Assembly: GCF_008711465.1 (NCBI RefSeq)
Contig: NZ_VXKQ01000033.1
Span: forward strand, 1 to 54,016
Length of the DNA: 54,016 nucleotides
Origin: Francisella sp. SYW-9
GTDB lineage: Bacteria > Pseudomonadota > Gammaproteobacteria > Francisellales > Francisellaceae
Reading direction: 5' to 3'
Shown here: positions 17,854 through 27,892 of the stretch, one piece after another
Layout: every line of letters starts with the position of its first letter
Position numbering within the stretch: the first letter of the stretch is position 1
The notes under the pieces: model-generated
Seen by the model: only the letters and a program-made list of their open reading frames with translations
Database searches by the model: none
What the model was told of the DNA's origin: nothing
Translations under genes and position numbers: made by a program

Positions 17854-18801
17854 TCAATAAAAATTTAAATACGCTTTTACTACTTCACGTTGGACCATAT
17901 CACCATTAGAGTGCCCAGATGTAACAAAGTGTAGTATTGTTTCTTCATCTAAGGCTTTTTTTAACTCGTATGCTGCTGATGGCATGCAGATAAAATCATA
18001 TCTGCCATGCACAATAGTTATGGGGATATGCTTTATTTTATAAGCATTATCTAATATATAGTTCTCTTTAAGAAAACATTTATTTAAAATATAATGAGCT
18101 TCTAAGAAAACTACTGACTCTGAGGCAAAATCTTCTAACTCTGATTCTAAATTCTTACCAGTAAAGTCTAGTTGAAATAAGCTTGATTCATACACTAGCC
18201 ACTCTCGTGCAAACCTCTTCTTTTGATCCTCATTTTTACTACTGAGCAATTCTTGTAAAAAATGAGGTTTTATGTCGAGTTTCTCATGTATTGGCGCATT
18301 ATCTCGAAAACGTTGCCATACTTCTGGAAAATGTGTCGAAGCACCTCCTCCACCAATATAGAATTTAATATCTATTTCGCGAGCTAAGAAAACTCCTCCT
18401 ATAAGCATTTTTTCGACTATATTAGGATTTTCAATACTATATAATAATGCTAATGTTGATCCCCAAGAGAACCCATATAAAGATATTTTATCAAAACCTA
18501 GATGCTTTCTAAGTTTACAAATATCAGAAACTAAATCCCAGCTTGTATTATTACTAAAAGGTGAAGAAAACCTACTACGTCCAGAACCTCTTTGATCATG
18601 AAAAATAACACGATGTCTTTTAGGATCAAAATTTGAAAAATTATCCTTACTAAAACCAGCTCCTGGTCCTCCATGAAGATGAAAAATTGGGATTTCAATA
18701 TTCTTATTTCCCCAATCGACATAATAAATACTATGATTATCACCAACATCAAGATAACCAGAGCTTATTATATTTGTATCTTTAATATCATTATCATCCA
18801 T
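17854..18801 (-). CDS. pip: Prolyl iminopeptidase (alpha/beta hydrolase, peptidase S33)
   Basis: The 315-residue product shows the S33 prolyl aminopeptidase pattern: oxyanion motif HGGPGAGF, the DQRGSGRS block, the nucleophile elbow GFSWGS, the acid in HGRYDFICMPS and the catalytic His in TSGHSNG near the C-terminus. It would remove N-terminal proline from peptides in the cytoplasm. I place the start at 18801 because AAGGAG lies 7 bp upstream of that ATG; a TTG at 18828 is weaker. Its leader contains copy B of the 111-bp element that also precedes the transporter/dioxygenase unit. Together these suggest one peptide-use regulon. Confidence 0.8.
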   Translation of the reverse strand: MDDNDIKDTNIISSGYLDVGDNHSIYYVDWGNKNIEIPIFHLHGGPGAGFSKDNFSNFDPKRHRVIFHDQRGSGRSRFSSPFSNNTSWDLVSDICKLRKHLGFDKISLYGFSWGSTLALLYSIENPNIVEKMLIGGVFLAREIDIKFYIGGGGASTHFPEVWQRFRDNAPIHEKLDIKPHFLQELLSSKNEDQKKRFAREWLVYESSLFQLDFTGKNLESELEDFASESVVFLEAHYILNKCFLKENYILDNAYKIKHIPITIVHGRYDFICMPSAAYELKKALDEETILHFVTSGHSNGDMVQREVVKAYLNFY

Positions 18802-18840
18802 TTTGAAACTCCTTAGTACTTTCTGCAATTCCTTAAATTT

Positions 18841-18951
18841 AATTCTTATAAGGACCTTATGAATAAATCCTAACTCTTATCATAGATTATTTCTTTAAAT
18901 CTATTCAGCAAAACATTAAATAATCAATAAAATCCGACTGTTCTCGAGTAC
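18841..18951 (-). promoter_or_regulatory. Conserved 111-bp leader element, copy B (upstream of prolyl iminopeptidase)
   Basis: Read on the minus strand from 18951 down, the blocks GTACTCGAGAACAGT (18951-18937), GCTGAATA (18909-18902), TTAAAGAAA (18898-18890) and TATAAGAATT (18850-18841) appear in the same order and overall length as in copy A at 15308-15418. The spacers differ by one base at most. The element ends 39 bp before the iminopeptidase ATG at 18801. Similarity stops abruptly just upstream of GTACTCGAG. Confidence 0.7.
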
Positions 18952-19095
18952 TTTATAATACTAATTAACTTTTAAAAGATTTATAAATTTAGACATTTGA
19001 ATTTATATCTAAATGTATAATTTAAAAAGGATTGAATACCTTAATTTATTAATTTAAACTTTTAAAATGAGGCTCTACTCCTGAAGTATAAAAAT

Positions 19096-21189
19096 ATGTC
19101 ATCAAATAAAAAATATATTCTTAGCTTAAAAATTTCTAAAATAATATTTTTAACTCTTTTTATAATATGTTTATTTGCTTACATAAGACCTTTTACAACA
19201 GCTAACTACCTATCTAATAAACAGTTTAAAACTTTTGAGTACCAATCATTGGGGTTTCTAAATAAAAATCAAGTTTCAGGATTTCATAATAAAACTCCTA
19301 GAGACTTATTTGCTAACTTCTACTATAAATCTTTGAGCTTATGGATGGGGTCTCATAAGTACTACTATGATGTGATCAACTGTATTTCACCCCAAACTGT
19401 AAAAATAAATGATTACACAATTAGCGAACAAGATATTAACATTGATAAAATGCTTGTCGCTCTACTTAAAACTGATTTTAGGCTTAAAGATGTTCCAAAT
19501 AATACAAATACAAACACAAATAAGTTAAGCCTAACTCTAGGCAAAGATAGCAATAAGCAGACTTTTTACTTAGCTAGAAAAGTTAATGGTGACTGGTATT
19601 TCACTCAAAAAAACTTCACAAACCCTAAAACACTTAAAAAATTTGTTGTTTATAAAAATGAGAAAAACTCTACCGAAGATAATATCAGAAATATCTCTAT
19701 GCCTATACTATCATATATGAGGTTTGTTTTTGGGGTGAATCAAACATATAAATTCGACACCCAAGATGCTCTTGAGATTATGAATCTTAAATGGATCCCT
19801 CAAAATATACGAAAAGATTATGCATCGTTTGTCGCTTTTAGTATGGACAAAGTATTTGAGAACGCAAAGATTACAATAAGAAATATACCTGGTGAAGTCT
19901 TACCTGACAGTAATCTGGTAATGATATATACATCTCCATTATCTGGAAAAAGTATATATTTAGAAAATATACAAAATACTAAGAAAAATAAGATTTTTGA
20001 TAACTGGATATTTACAAAAAATGCCCAGATTAATGGTGTGGAAATTTTCTTACATGATCTAGACAACAATACACGGACACCTATTGGCAACAATATAAAA
20101 CATTCTCTTTGGGAGAACATCCCAAGTCTTCTCAATAAATATGGACAAACTGTATATATAATTATCATATCTGTAATCTCGGCAACTATTTTATATTTAA
20201 TCTTCAAATTATTTTTTAAAATCTTGAACCCCATATTTAAAGTTCTAGGAAATATTTTTGAGAATAAAGATTATAAAACTATCAAAAAACTCACTATCGC
20301 AACATCGTTAATAATATCAATGTACCTTGCATATTTCTTCTTCTTTAACTCTATGATAGTTTTTGAAAAGGCTTGCTATTATTTTGATTTAATATTTAGA
20401 ATTTCATACGGCATTATCATAATGTTTTTATGTACTGAGATCGTAAATGTTCTATGTTCATTTATTATTTCATCATATAAAAAATCTCAAGACTCAGACA
20501 AATCCGCAAGATTTTCCTTTGCTATAATTATTGCCAACAAAATCGTTAACCTTATCATAATACTTATTATTACTGGATATATAATAGAGCAACTTGGTAT
20601 TGATATGTTCCACTTTTTAGCTGCTCTTGGTATTGGTGGGCTTGCTATAGCCTTAGCCGGCAAAGATACAATTGAGAACCTTTTTGGCTCAATTATTCTA
20701 GCTGCAGAAAGACCTATCAAAATTGGAGATTGGGTAATAATTAAAGATCAGCAAGGAATAGTAGAAAAAATAGGCTTAAGGAGTACTATTATTAGAACTT
20801 TTGAAGATTCTGCTCTAATAATACCAAACTTTGCATTTGTTACATCTCAAATAAATAACATGGGGGAAAGAAAATATCGTAGATACACAACTATGCTTGA
20901 AGTTGATGAATCTACCCCGACAAATAAACTTAAATCCTATGTAAATGCTTTAAATGAATTAGTCCAAAAAACTTCATACATGAAAAAAGATGGATACTAT
21001 ATAAGAGTAAATGATTTAAAACCATCATCTATTGAGATATTAATATATGTATTTTTTGCCTCACAAGACTGGGGAGAAGAGCTAGAGCAACGTGAACAAT
21101 TCATAATAGATATATTAGATATAGCTGAAAAAATGAAAATTAAATTAGCTCCGTCACAAAGAGTTCAAATAAATAATGTAAATAACTAA
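19096..21189 (+). CDS. MscS-family mechanosensitive channel with large N-terminal extension
   Basis: This is a 697-residue inner-membrane protein. One N-terminal helix (about 14-30) is followed by a soluble, presumably periplasmic region of about 300 residues without recognised family, then several more helices (about 345-500). The MscS core comes next: the pore helix ALGIGGLAIALAGKDTIENL and the beta-domain segment ERPIKIGDWVIIKDQQGIVE, then a C-terminal alpha/beta domain. It should release solutes on hypo-osmotic shock. It is much longer than E. coli MscS (286 residues) and nearer to YbdG/MscM-type extended members. It is monocistronic. Confidence 0.88.
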   Translation: MSSNKKYILSLKISKIIFLTLFIICLFAYIRPFTTANYLSNKQFKTFEYQSLGFLNKNQVSGFHNKTPRDLFANFYYKSLSLWMGSHKYYYDVINCISPQTVKINDYTISEQDINIDKMLVALLKTDFRLKDVPNNTNTNTNKLSLTLGKDSNKQTFYLARKVNGDWYFTQKNFTNPKTLKKFVVYKNEKNSTEDNIRNISMPILSYMRFVFGVNQTYKFDTQDALEIMNLKWIPQNIRKDYASFVAFSMDKVFENAKITIRNIPGEVLPDSNLVMIYTSPLSGKSIYLENIQNTKKNKIFDNWIFTKNAQINGVEIFLHDLDNNTRTPIGNNIKHSLWENIPSLLNKYGQTVYIIIISVISATILYLIFKLFFKILNPIFKVLGNIFENKDYKTIKKLTIATSLIISMYLAYFFFFNSMIVFEKACYYFDLIFRISYGIIIMFLCTEIVNVLCSFIISSYKKSQDSDKSARFSFAIIIANKIVNLIIILIITGYIIEQLGIDMFHFLAALGIGGLAIALAGKDTIENLFGSIILAAERPIKIGDWVIIKDQQGIVEKIGLRSTIIRTFEDSALIIPNFAFVTSQINNMGERKYRRYTTMLEVDESTPTNKLKSYVNALNELVQKTSYMKKDGYYIRVNDLKPSSIEILIYVFFASQDWGEELEQREQFIIDILDIAEKMKIKLAPSQRVQINNVNN

Positions 21190-21321
21190 ATATTTTCCAA
21201 ATAAATACTCTTTCTTTTTTAATATTAAATTTATGATATCATAATGTACTTTTATTAAATAACTTGATGGTCAATTACTAAAAAGTCAAAGTCTCTTTGA
21301 TTTAGATGACTATTTTAAATA

Positions 21322-22005
21322 ATGAATAGAAAAAAACTCTCTTTAGTAATATTATTTTTTTTTGCCTTACCACTAATTAGTACTGCTAATTCTGTAGCTA
21401 GCATAGATACTGATGCTAAAAAATTAGATAATGATACGAAGCATATCGAAAAGGATACAAAAGGTCTTTATAAGCTCCCTAAAAATTACTACAACATTAA
21501 TGATCTTGATGGTATTACAAAAAAGACTTTCAAACCTATGGCATATATTAGTGTCAATGGTGGTTGGGGACAACAAACAAACATGTCTAAAGGTGGTGCA
21601 ACTATAGTAGCTAGCTTAGGCTATAGATTTACAGAGTCTTTTGCTTTAGAGTTTGTTTATCAGAATTTTTTAGTTAGTGAATACAATACAACTCAAAATA
21701 ATAACTACTTTGCTGGTGCTGCCAAATATTACTATAAGATAAACAATTATATAACAGCTTATGCTGCTGCTGGAGTTGGTCTTGGTCATACAAGTATTAA
21801 TGGTATCGCAAACCAGCAAAATGCTCCTAGTGACTATTTAGCTACAAATGACACTTGGGGAGGTTTTGCTGTATTTCCAGTAGGTCTAATGTTTCCAATC
21901 AAATATGTCGATAACCTTAGTTTGAAAGTTACATATACATATACAATTTCTTTTTCAGGAGACTCACAAAACTTTGTAACTTCAGGTCTACAGTACTCTT
22001 TTTAA
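21322..22005 (+). CDS. Outer-membrane beta-barrel protein (OmpA/OmpW-like porin fold)
   Basis: This 227-residue protein has a signal peptide (about 1-22, LPLISTANS before the cut). A charged segment of heptad-like repeats follows (DTDAKKLDNDTKHIEKDTK, 28-46), then eight amphipathic strands typical of a small 8-stranded barrel: AYISVNGGWGQQ, FALEFVYQNFL, ITAYAAAGVGLG and others. It ends in GLQYSF, with the terminal aromatic residue recognised by the Bam machinery. No periplasmic OmpA peptidoglycan-binding domain follows. The lysine/aspartate-rich segment before the barrel could form a short coiled coil. Its stop is 3 bp from that of slt, convergent. Confidence 0.7.
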   Translation: MNRKKLSLVILFFFALPLISTANSVASIDTDAKKLDNDTKHIEKDTKGLYKLPKNYYNINDLDGITKKTFKPMAYISVNGGWGQQTNMSKGGATIVASLGYRFTESFALEFVYQNFLVSEYNTTQNNNYFAGAAKYYYKINNYITAYAAAGVGLGHTSINGIANQQNAPSDYLATNDTWGGFAVFPVGLMFPIKYVDNLSLKVTYTYTISFSGDSQNFVTSGLQYSF

Positions 22006-22008
22006 ACC

Positions 22009-23985
22009 CTATTTTCTAAAACTCTGTTTTTCAGATAGTTTATAGTCTAAGAATGTACTAATATGATTTTTTTTATCTTTAAAGACAAAGTTATTATAAA
22101 CTATCATGTACATTAGTACCTTTCTTATATAGTGTCTAGTCTCTCCAAACGGAACATTTTCTATCCAAATTGGTGCTGGGACTTCTTTTTTATTTAACCA
22201 TTTAGCTACATTACCAGGTCCAGCATTATAAGCAGCTATTCCAAGCACTGTATTTTTATCGAACAACTTCTCTAAGAAATGTAAATTTGCTGTACCTAAT
22301 TTAATATTATTCTGAGGAACAAATATTTTAGTATTCATATTTTCAGACTTACTTCCAACTAAAGAAAGTTTATATTTTTTAGCAATAAATTTAGCTGTAG
22401 GCTCAGTGACTTGCATTAAACCTTTTGCTCCCGCCCAAGATCCTGCCTGTATGTCAAATAAAGACTCTTTACGCATTATAGAAAGTACAAGATCTCTATC
22501 AACACCAAATTTTTTAGTATTTTCATCCACAATATTTATAAACGCCTTAGGGAAAAGCATATCAATATTATCGTACTTGCCAATCACTGCCATATTAAAT
22601 ATAGCTGCATAATACATATGGTTATCTTCTGCTAAACGTGCAAGCTCTTTTATCTCAGTGATTTGCTTTGCTTTTAGCTTATTTCTTATACTCCAACGCC
22701 ATATACTTTTAGAGTCTTTATATTGACCCATTTGATATAAATCAATAGCTTGCTCAGTAGCATCTTGAGATAGTAACTTTTTAGTTTCACCATTACTTAA
22801 TTTATCAGTAGCATTATTACCAAAATTATATGGCTTACCTAATTTATCAGATGCTAAGAATGAGTAATAATTTAGTGGCTCTTTGATCAGCTTTTGATAT
22901 ATTTCTTTGGCTTTTGTAGTCTGTCCCTCTTTATCATAGCTATAAGCTAACCAATATCTCCAAGCCTCATCTTGCTGAGATTTTTTCGGTAGCTGATAAT
23001 ATGTTTTTATAAAACCTGTAAAATTATTATTATAGAGTTCTACTCTTAATAACCATTCCCAAGCTATCGTATCTAAATATCTCTTATCAACTTTTGCTAA
23101 CCACTGTTTTGCCTCTGGTGACTGAGATCTTGCAAAACTAACAGCAATTACAGAAATACATTCTTGTTTAGTCTTTTTACTTAAATATCTTTTATTTTTT
23201 AAATTATCCCATACTCTTGCATATTGAGTTGGACTTTTATTAATAAGATCTTTTGATATATCAAAAAATACTTCATCAAAATGCTTATAGTTATGAAATC
23301 TATTTATAAACTGATCTAACTTAGCAGGATTTTTTGTAGCCTCTTTCCATGCTGTAATATAATTAACGTAATCTCTATTATTTTTCACATAAGTATTTAA
23401 CAACCATAAACTATCATCAAACTTATTAGCAAATGCAAGAGTATAAGCTTTATTAATTATGTAAGCTTTAGGCTTATAATCTAATTTATTCCAGTACTTT
23501 TGCATATCTGAACAAGCAGACGGCATATATACACGATTCTGCCATAAATTAGCAAACTCTTTTAAGGCTTGAGTTTTATCTCCTAAAGAATATTCTGCTT
23601 GCATACTCCAACATTTACCTGAGATTCCCAAATCATCTTTATAATACTTCTTAAAAAGTTTCCAATCTTGCTTTTGTGCATAATATTCTGCTAAATCATC
23701 CGAAAGTCTATCTTTCCAATACTTATTATCATTTTGCTTAAAATACTCATCAATTGTATCTTGTTTAAAAATACTAGGATCACTACTAATCTCTTTATAC
23801 TGAAAATACGGATAAATACTTGTATTTTGAAGTTTAGATTTAAGATAATAATAAGACTTATAATCCTTTGATTCTAAATCCTTCAATGCTTGTTTTGAAA
23901 CTTGGACCTGCTCTGTTGTAAGACTATATCCAGCTCCTACAGATAGGAATAATAAACAACTTGCTACAAACTTTTTATTAATCAT
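22009..23985 (-). CDS. slt: Soluble lytic murein transglycosylase
   Basis: This 658-residue periplasmic protein has a signal peptide (about 1-21). A long alpha-helical superhelix, which forms the Slt70 ring, spans to about residue 480, and a C-terminal lysozyme-like domain completes it. The catalytic glutamate is in SIMRKESLFD, followed by GAKGLMQVTEPTA and, later, LGIAAYNAGPGNVAKWL, all classic transglycosylase signatures. It cleaves peptidoglycan glycan strands to 1,6-anhydromuropeptides. A paralogue of the same architecture lies 2 kb away at 25925-27880 but is broken. This copy is intact. Confidence 0.92.
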   Translation of the reverse strand: MINKKFVASCLLFLSVGAGYSLTTEQVQVSKQALKDLESKDYKSYYYLKSKLQNTSIYPYFQYKEISSDPSIFKQDTIDEYFKQNDNKYWKDRLSDDLAEYYAQKQDWKLFKKYYKDDLGISGKCWSMQAEYSLGDKTQALKEFANLWQNRVYMPSACSDMQKYWNKLDYKPKAYIINKAYTLAFANKFDDSLWLLNTYVKNNRDYVNYITAWKEATKNPAKLDQFINRFHNYKHFDEVFFDISKDLINKSPTQYARVWDNLKNKRYLSKKTKQECISVIAVSFARSQSPEAKQWLAKVDKRYLDTIAWEWLLRVELYNNNFTGFIKTYYQLPKKSQQDEAWRYWLAYSYDKEGQTTKAKEIYQKLIKEPLNYYSFLASDKLGKPYNFGNNATDKLSNGETKKLLSQDATEQAIDLYQMGQYKDSKSIWRWSIRNKLKAKQITEIKELARLAEDNHMYYAAIFNMAVIGKYDNIDMLFPKAFINIVDENTKKFGVDRDLVLSIMRKESLFDIQAGSWAGAKGLMQVTEPTAKFIAKKYKLSLVGSKSENMNTKIFVPQNNIKLGTANLHFLEKLFDKNTVLGIAAYNAGPGNVAKWLNKKEVPAPIWIENVPFGETRHYIRKVLMYMIVYNNFVFKDKKNHISTFLDYKLSEKQSFRK

Positions 23986-24203
23986 AATAACTTAATTATT
24001 AGAAATTTATTTTGCTAAAAATACTAACATTATTAAGGACAAAAAACTAATGATTATACATAATAAGCTAGCTAATCATATTTAGAAAATTCATTATCTC
24101 ATCAGAGCTTCAGATTTTAAGCATCAAATATACTAAAAATTAGTACATTTGTCTTAGGTTAGATTACAATTATAAAAATAGATACTATTAAATTGATTTT
24201 AGA

Positions 24204-25322
24204 ATGAAAAACAAGCTGAGTTTAATTGCTATTTTTGCTTTTATATATTTAATTGTGGTGATTATTTTTTATAGTTTAAATAACCGATATAGTTATCATT
24301 TTTCTACCCCAACACCAACAAATAAAGAAATCTCAAAAGATATAAGTGTAAAGACTATTGCTAATTTAGACTATTTTAAATATAACCACGCATCATCAGT
24401 AACAACCTCAGGTAATACACTTTTTATAACTTGGTATAGTGGTGATCATGAGACAGCTCCTAACACAAACATAATGCTAGCAACAGCTAAAAAGATAGAT
24501 GGGCATTGGAAATTTTCTAAAGCAAGATCTGTTATGAATCGTCAAGAGTTTCAATCTATATTTAAAAAACATATTCATCACTTAGGAAACCCAATCATAT
24601 ATGCTCATGGCAAAAAGATATGGTTAATTTTTACTTCATCTACAGGAGGTTGGGTTACATCTTCTTTGAATACCATGTATTCAACTGACTTAGGTAAAAC
24701 TTGGAGTAAACCTAGACTAATTATTGCTTCTCCTATTTTTAATTTCAGCACTCTTACTAGAGGCTCTGCTATTACATTAGAAAATGGCAATTTTGCTGTT
24801 CCTGTATATAAGGAGTTTAATAACCTAAATGGAAGATGGTTTATCTTTAACAATAGTGGACACCTTATAAATGTATCAGAAATGACTAATGATGGTGTAA
24901 ACTTACAACCTACCGTAGTACCTCTATCAAATACACATGCTTTGGCTTTTTATAGACAAATGCATAGCTCAATTAAAAAGATCTACACAAACCAAACATA
25001 TGATAGTGGGCAAACATGGACTAAGGTAAAACCTACACAACTTAATAATCCAGACTCAGGAATTGCAGCGATAAAAACTAAAGATGGCATACTTCTAGCT
25101 TATAATAATGCTAGCTCTGGTAGATCAAACCTTAGTTTAGCTTATAAATCAGATAACTCTCAAGATTGGAAAAACATATATACTTTCCCAAACAAAGCCA
25201 AAGGTGAGCTATCTTACCCTGCTTTTACTTTCTATAAAGATAGTATTATTCTATCATTCTCAGATAAGCTAAAGAAAACTATAAGAGTTGTAGAGATTAA
25301 AGGAGAGAAAACTAATGCTTAA
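24204..25322 (+). CDS. Sialidase-fold (BNR/Asp-box) exo-glycosidase-like protein
   Basis: This 372-residue protein has an N-terminal membrane anchor or uncleaved signal (residues 6-25), so it is probably periplasmic. The body fits a six-bladed sialidase propeller: two canonical Asp-boxes, STDLGKTW and TYDSGQTW, a degenerate one, KSDNSQDW, and paired phrases such as LGNPIIYAHGKKIWLIF and GELSYPAFTFY. Family members are exo-sialidases or related exo-glycosidases. I cannot confirm the complete arginine triad, so sialic acid specificity is not established. It overlaps the next gene by 8 bp, pointing to translational coupling with that membrane protein. Confidence 0.7.
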   Translation: MKNKLSLIAIFAFIYLIVVIIFYSLNNRYSYHFSTPTPTNKEISKDISVKTIANLDYFKYNHASSVTTSGNTLFITWYSGDHETAPNTNIMLATAKKIDGHWKFSKARSVMNRQEFQSIFKKHIHHLGNPIIYAHGKKIWLIFTSSTGGWVTSSLNTMYSTDLGKTWSKPRLIIASPIFNFSTLTRGSAITLENGNFAVPVYKEFNNLNGRWFIFNNSGHLINVSEMTNDGVNLQPTVVPLSNTHALAFYRQMHSSIKKIYTNQTYDSGQTWTKVKPTQLNNPDSGIAAIKTKDGILLAYNNASSGRSNLSLAYKSDNSQDWKNIYTFPNKAKGELSYPAFTFYKDSIILSFSDKLKKTIRVVEIKGEKTNA

Positions 25323-25923
25323 TTATTATAACCTTCTAGCAGCAAACCTTTTTACAATATATATTTTTCTTAGGCTACTAGGATTTTTACAAAAGAAAGT
25401 ACTATTGATACTAACTATTATTTTATTAGCTCTAAATTTAATAAGTGTGACTTCAGATAGTGAAACTATCTATTATTTTATTACTGGAGTTACAAGCTAC
25501 TTTAGCTTAGCATCTTCATTATTTTTAGTAGTTATTATTGCTTCAATATTTATCAGTAATAATGCTATCGTTTTCCCATATACTAGCTTAGGTTTTTTGC
25601 CAATATTAGTTATTTTTTATGGACTATTTTTTATATTTTCATATAAACTTTATGACTTTGGTTTTAGTCCATATATAGTTACACCTTTTATTTTCATCTA
25701 TGGATTAGTACTTTTACTTATATCTAATAGATTTATATTATTTAATATAATAATTGTTATATCATCAGTGCTGTTATTAACTAATATTCTGCAGGCTAAT
25801 ATTTGGAATTATTTACTTGATCCTGTTTTACTAATAATCTGTGTTATTGAGATAATAAGATCATTAGTTATATATCGTTCATCTCGAAAGAAAAAAGATA
25901 ACTACAAAATAAGATATTATTAG
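25315..25923 (+). CDS. Polytopic membrane protein of unknown function, coupled to the sialidase-fold gene
   Basis: This 202-residue hydrophobic protein has about six or seven predicted helices and ends in a basic tail (RSSRKKKDNYK). I do not recognise a family. Its ATG overlaps the last codons of the sialidase-fold gene (ATGCTTAA), with GGAGA inside that gene as ribosome site, so the two are translated together and likely work together. Its stop lies 1 bp from that of the convergent slt paralogue. Confidence 0.7.
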   Translation: MLNYYNLLAANLFTIYIFLRLLGFLQKKVLLILTIILLALNLISVTSDSETIYYFITGVTSYFSLASSLFLVVIIASIFISNNAIVFPYTSLGFLPILVIFYGLFFIFSYKLYDFGFSPYIVTPFIFIYGLVLLLISNRFILFNIIIVISSVLLLTNILQANIWNYLLDPVLLIICVIEIIRSLVIYRSSRKKKDNYKIRYY

Positions 25924-25924
25924 A

Positions 25925-27880
25925 TCACTTCTTAAAACTAAATTTATTAGATAGTTCTATACGCAAAAGGTCACTTAGCCTTTCATTATTGCTTTTCAAA
26001 ACTAAATTATCGTAAATGACCATATTTACCAAAACATATCTAACATAGTTTCTAGTCTCAACGAATGGAATATTCTCTATCCAGATTGTTGCTAGAACTT
26101 CTCTTTTACTTAACCACTTAGCTACACTTCCTGGACCTGCATTATAGGCTGCTATACTTAGTATCAAATTATTCTTGAACAACCCCATCAAAAAATTCAA
26201 ATTTGCACTTCCTATTTTAATATTAACTGTAGAATTATATATTTGCTGATCATCAAATGAATTCAGTTTATATCTTTTAGAAATAAAATTGGCTGTCGAG
26301 TTTGTAACCTGCATCAAACCTTTTGCTCCTACTGGAGACTCAGCCTTACGATAGAATAAAGACTCTCTACGCATAATAGCAAATATCAATGACTCTTCTA
26401 AAGAGTATTTTTGAGACTGTTCACTCACAAGATCTATAAAGGGATTAGGGAATAAAATCTTCAAATGCTTATTTAAACCTAACATACCCATAGTGAAAAT
26501 AGCTTGATAGTGCATTTTATTATATGATGCTAACTTTGCCAAACTATAAATTTGAGAGTTATCCTCATTATTTAACTTCTGCCTTATGACCCATTTCCAT
26601 AACCTAGTAGAATCTTTATATTGCTTAGAATTATATAAAGCTATTGCTTGATAGATATTTTCGTCTTTTAATAACTCTGTATGTTTTGACTTAGATATTG
26701 TGGTTGCCTTTTTAGAACCAAGGTCATATGGTTGTCCTAAAGCATCTGTAGCTAAGAGAACATAGTAATCAAAGCCTTTTTTTGAAGCTAATTCTTGATA
26801 AATATTATTTGCTTTTGACTTATAGCCAGTTCTAGCATAACTATATGCTAACCAGTACTTCCAAACATTCTCTTTTTGTAAGTGTTTAGGTAGTTTTTGA
26901 TATGTTTTTATATAGTTTTAAAAGTCTAGATTGTATAAATCTACTCTTAATAACCATTGCCAAGCATTATTGCTATAGTAACGACTATCAATTTTTAAAA
27001 ACCATTTCTCAGCACTTTTATTATGATTTTTAGCTAAGCTAACAGCTATAGGCAAGGTAGCCTTGCTATATAGTTTAGTATCTAAGTATTTTGTATTTTT
27101 TAATCCTTGCCATATTTTCGCGTATCTTTGAGGGCTACTTTTTGTTAAATCATTTGATATCTCTATTAATACTTCATCAAACTTAGGATAATCATGATAT
27201 TTAGCAATAAATTCATCTAAGCCTTTAGGGTTATTTGTAACTTCTTTCCACGCATTTATATACTCAGTGTATGATTGCTGTTTAACATGCTTATTAAGTA
27301 AGGCTAGTGCACTATCAAAATTATCATCAAATGCCAAAACATAAGCTTTATCTACAACACAATCTTTACCCTTATTTGCATACCCCTTCCAATATGTTTG
27401 AATATCTGTACATTCTAAAGCCGATGGAGTCTCATCTTGATAAAATCTAGTAAAATCTAGAATAGCATTTTGTCTAAATCTTTCATCTTTACTATCTTGA
27501 GCTATCCAGCATTTTCCATCAGTTTCTAAATTACCATCATAGAACTTTTTAAACATTTGCCAATTTTTATTTTTAGCGTAATGTATTGCTAGATCATCAC
27601 ACAAAGCTGATGGCCAATACTCACTTTGATGAGTGTTGATATAGTTTGAGATCTGCTCTTGTGTAAAAGCTTCTGGATTTTGAGAAATATTTTTATACTT
27701 AAGGTAACTGCTTAGACTAATATTCTTTAAATTGGATCTAATCTGAGAATTATTAGAGTTTTGTTTTTGTTGAATCTGCTTTAGTTGCTGTTTTAAATTA
27801 TTAATCTGTTTATCTGTCAAACCATATGACAAAATCGATAAAAAACTAACACTAGATACAACAAGCCACCTAAACCACAA
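25925..27880 (-). pseudogene. Second soluble lytic transglycosylase, interrupted by one in-frame TAA
   Basis: A 651-codon frame, colinear with slt at 22009-23985, is open throughout except for one TAA at 26918-26920. The upstream part (27880 to 26921) gives a 320-residue signal peptide plus half of the helical superhelix. After the stop the frame resumes at once with NYIKTYQKLPK, matching FIKTYYQLPKK of the intact copy. The catalytic domain (MRRESLFY with the Glu, GAKGLMQVTNSTA, AAYNAGPGSVAKWL) is complete. No frameshift is needed, so one base change, for instance AAA to TAA, explains it. An internal ATG at 26542 could restart a 205-residue catalytic fragment without signal peptide. Recent inactivation or sequencing error are both possible. 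It follows mtnN by 12 bp. Confidence 0.85.
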
Positions 27881-27892
27881 ACTATTCCCCTT

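Noticed and set aside
18802-18828. TTG start of the prolyl iminopeptidase nine codons upstream
   Set aside because: AAGGAG is correctly placed for the ATG at 18801 and would lie within the coding region if the TTG were used.
18987-19014. Inverted repeat ATTTAGA/TCTAAAT upstream of the mscS gene
   Set aside because: The arms are 7 bp, all but one pair A/T, with a 14-bp spacer in very AT-rich DNA. This is likely by chance, so no operator is called.
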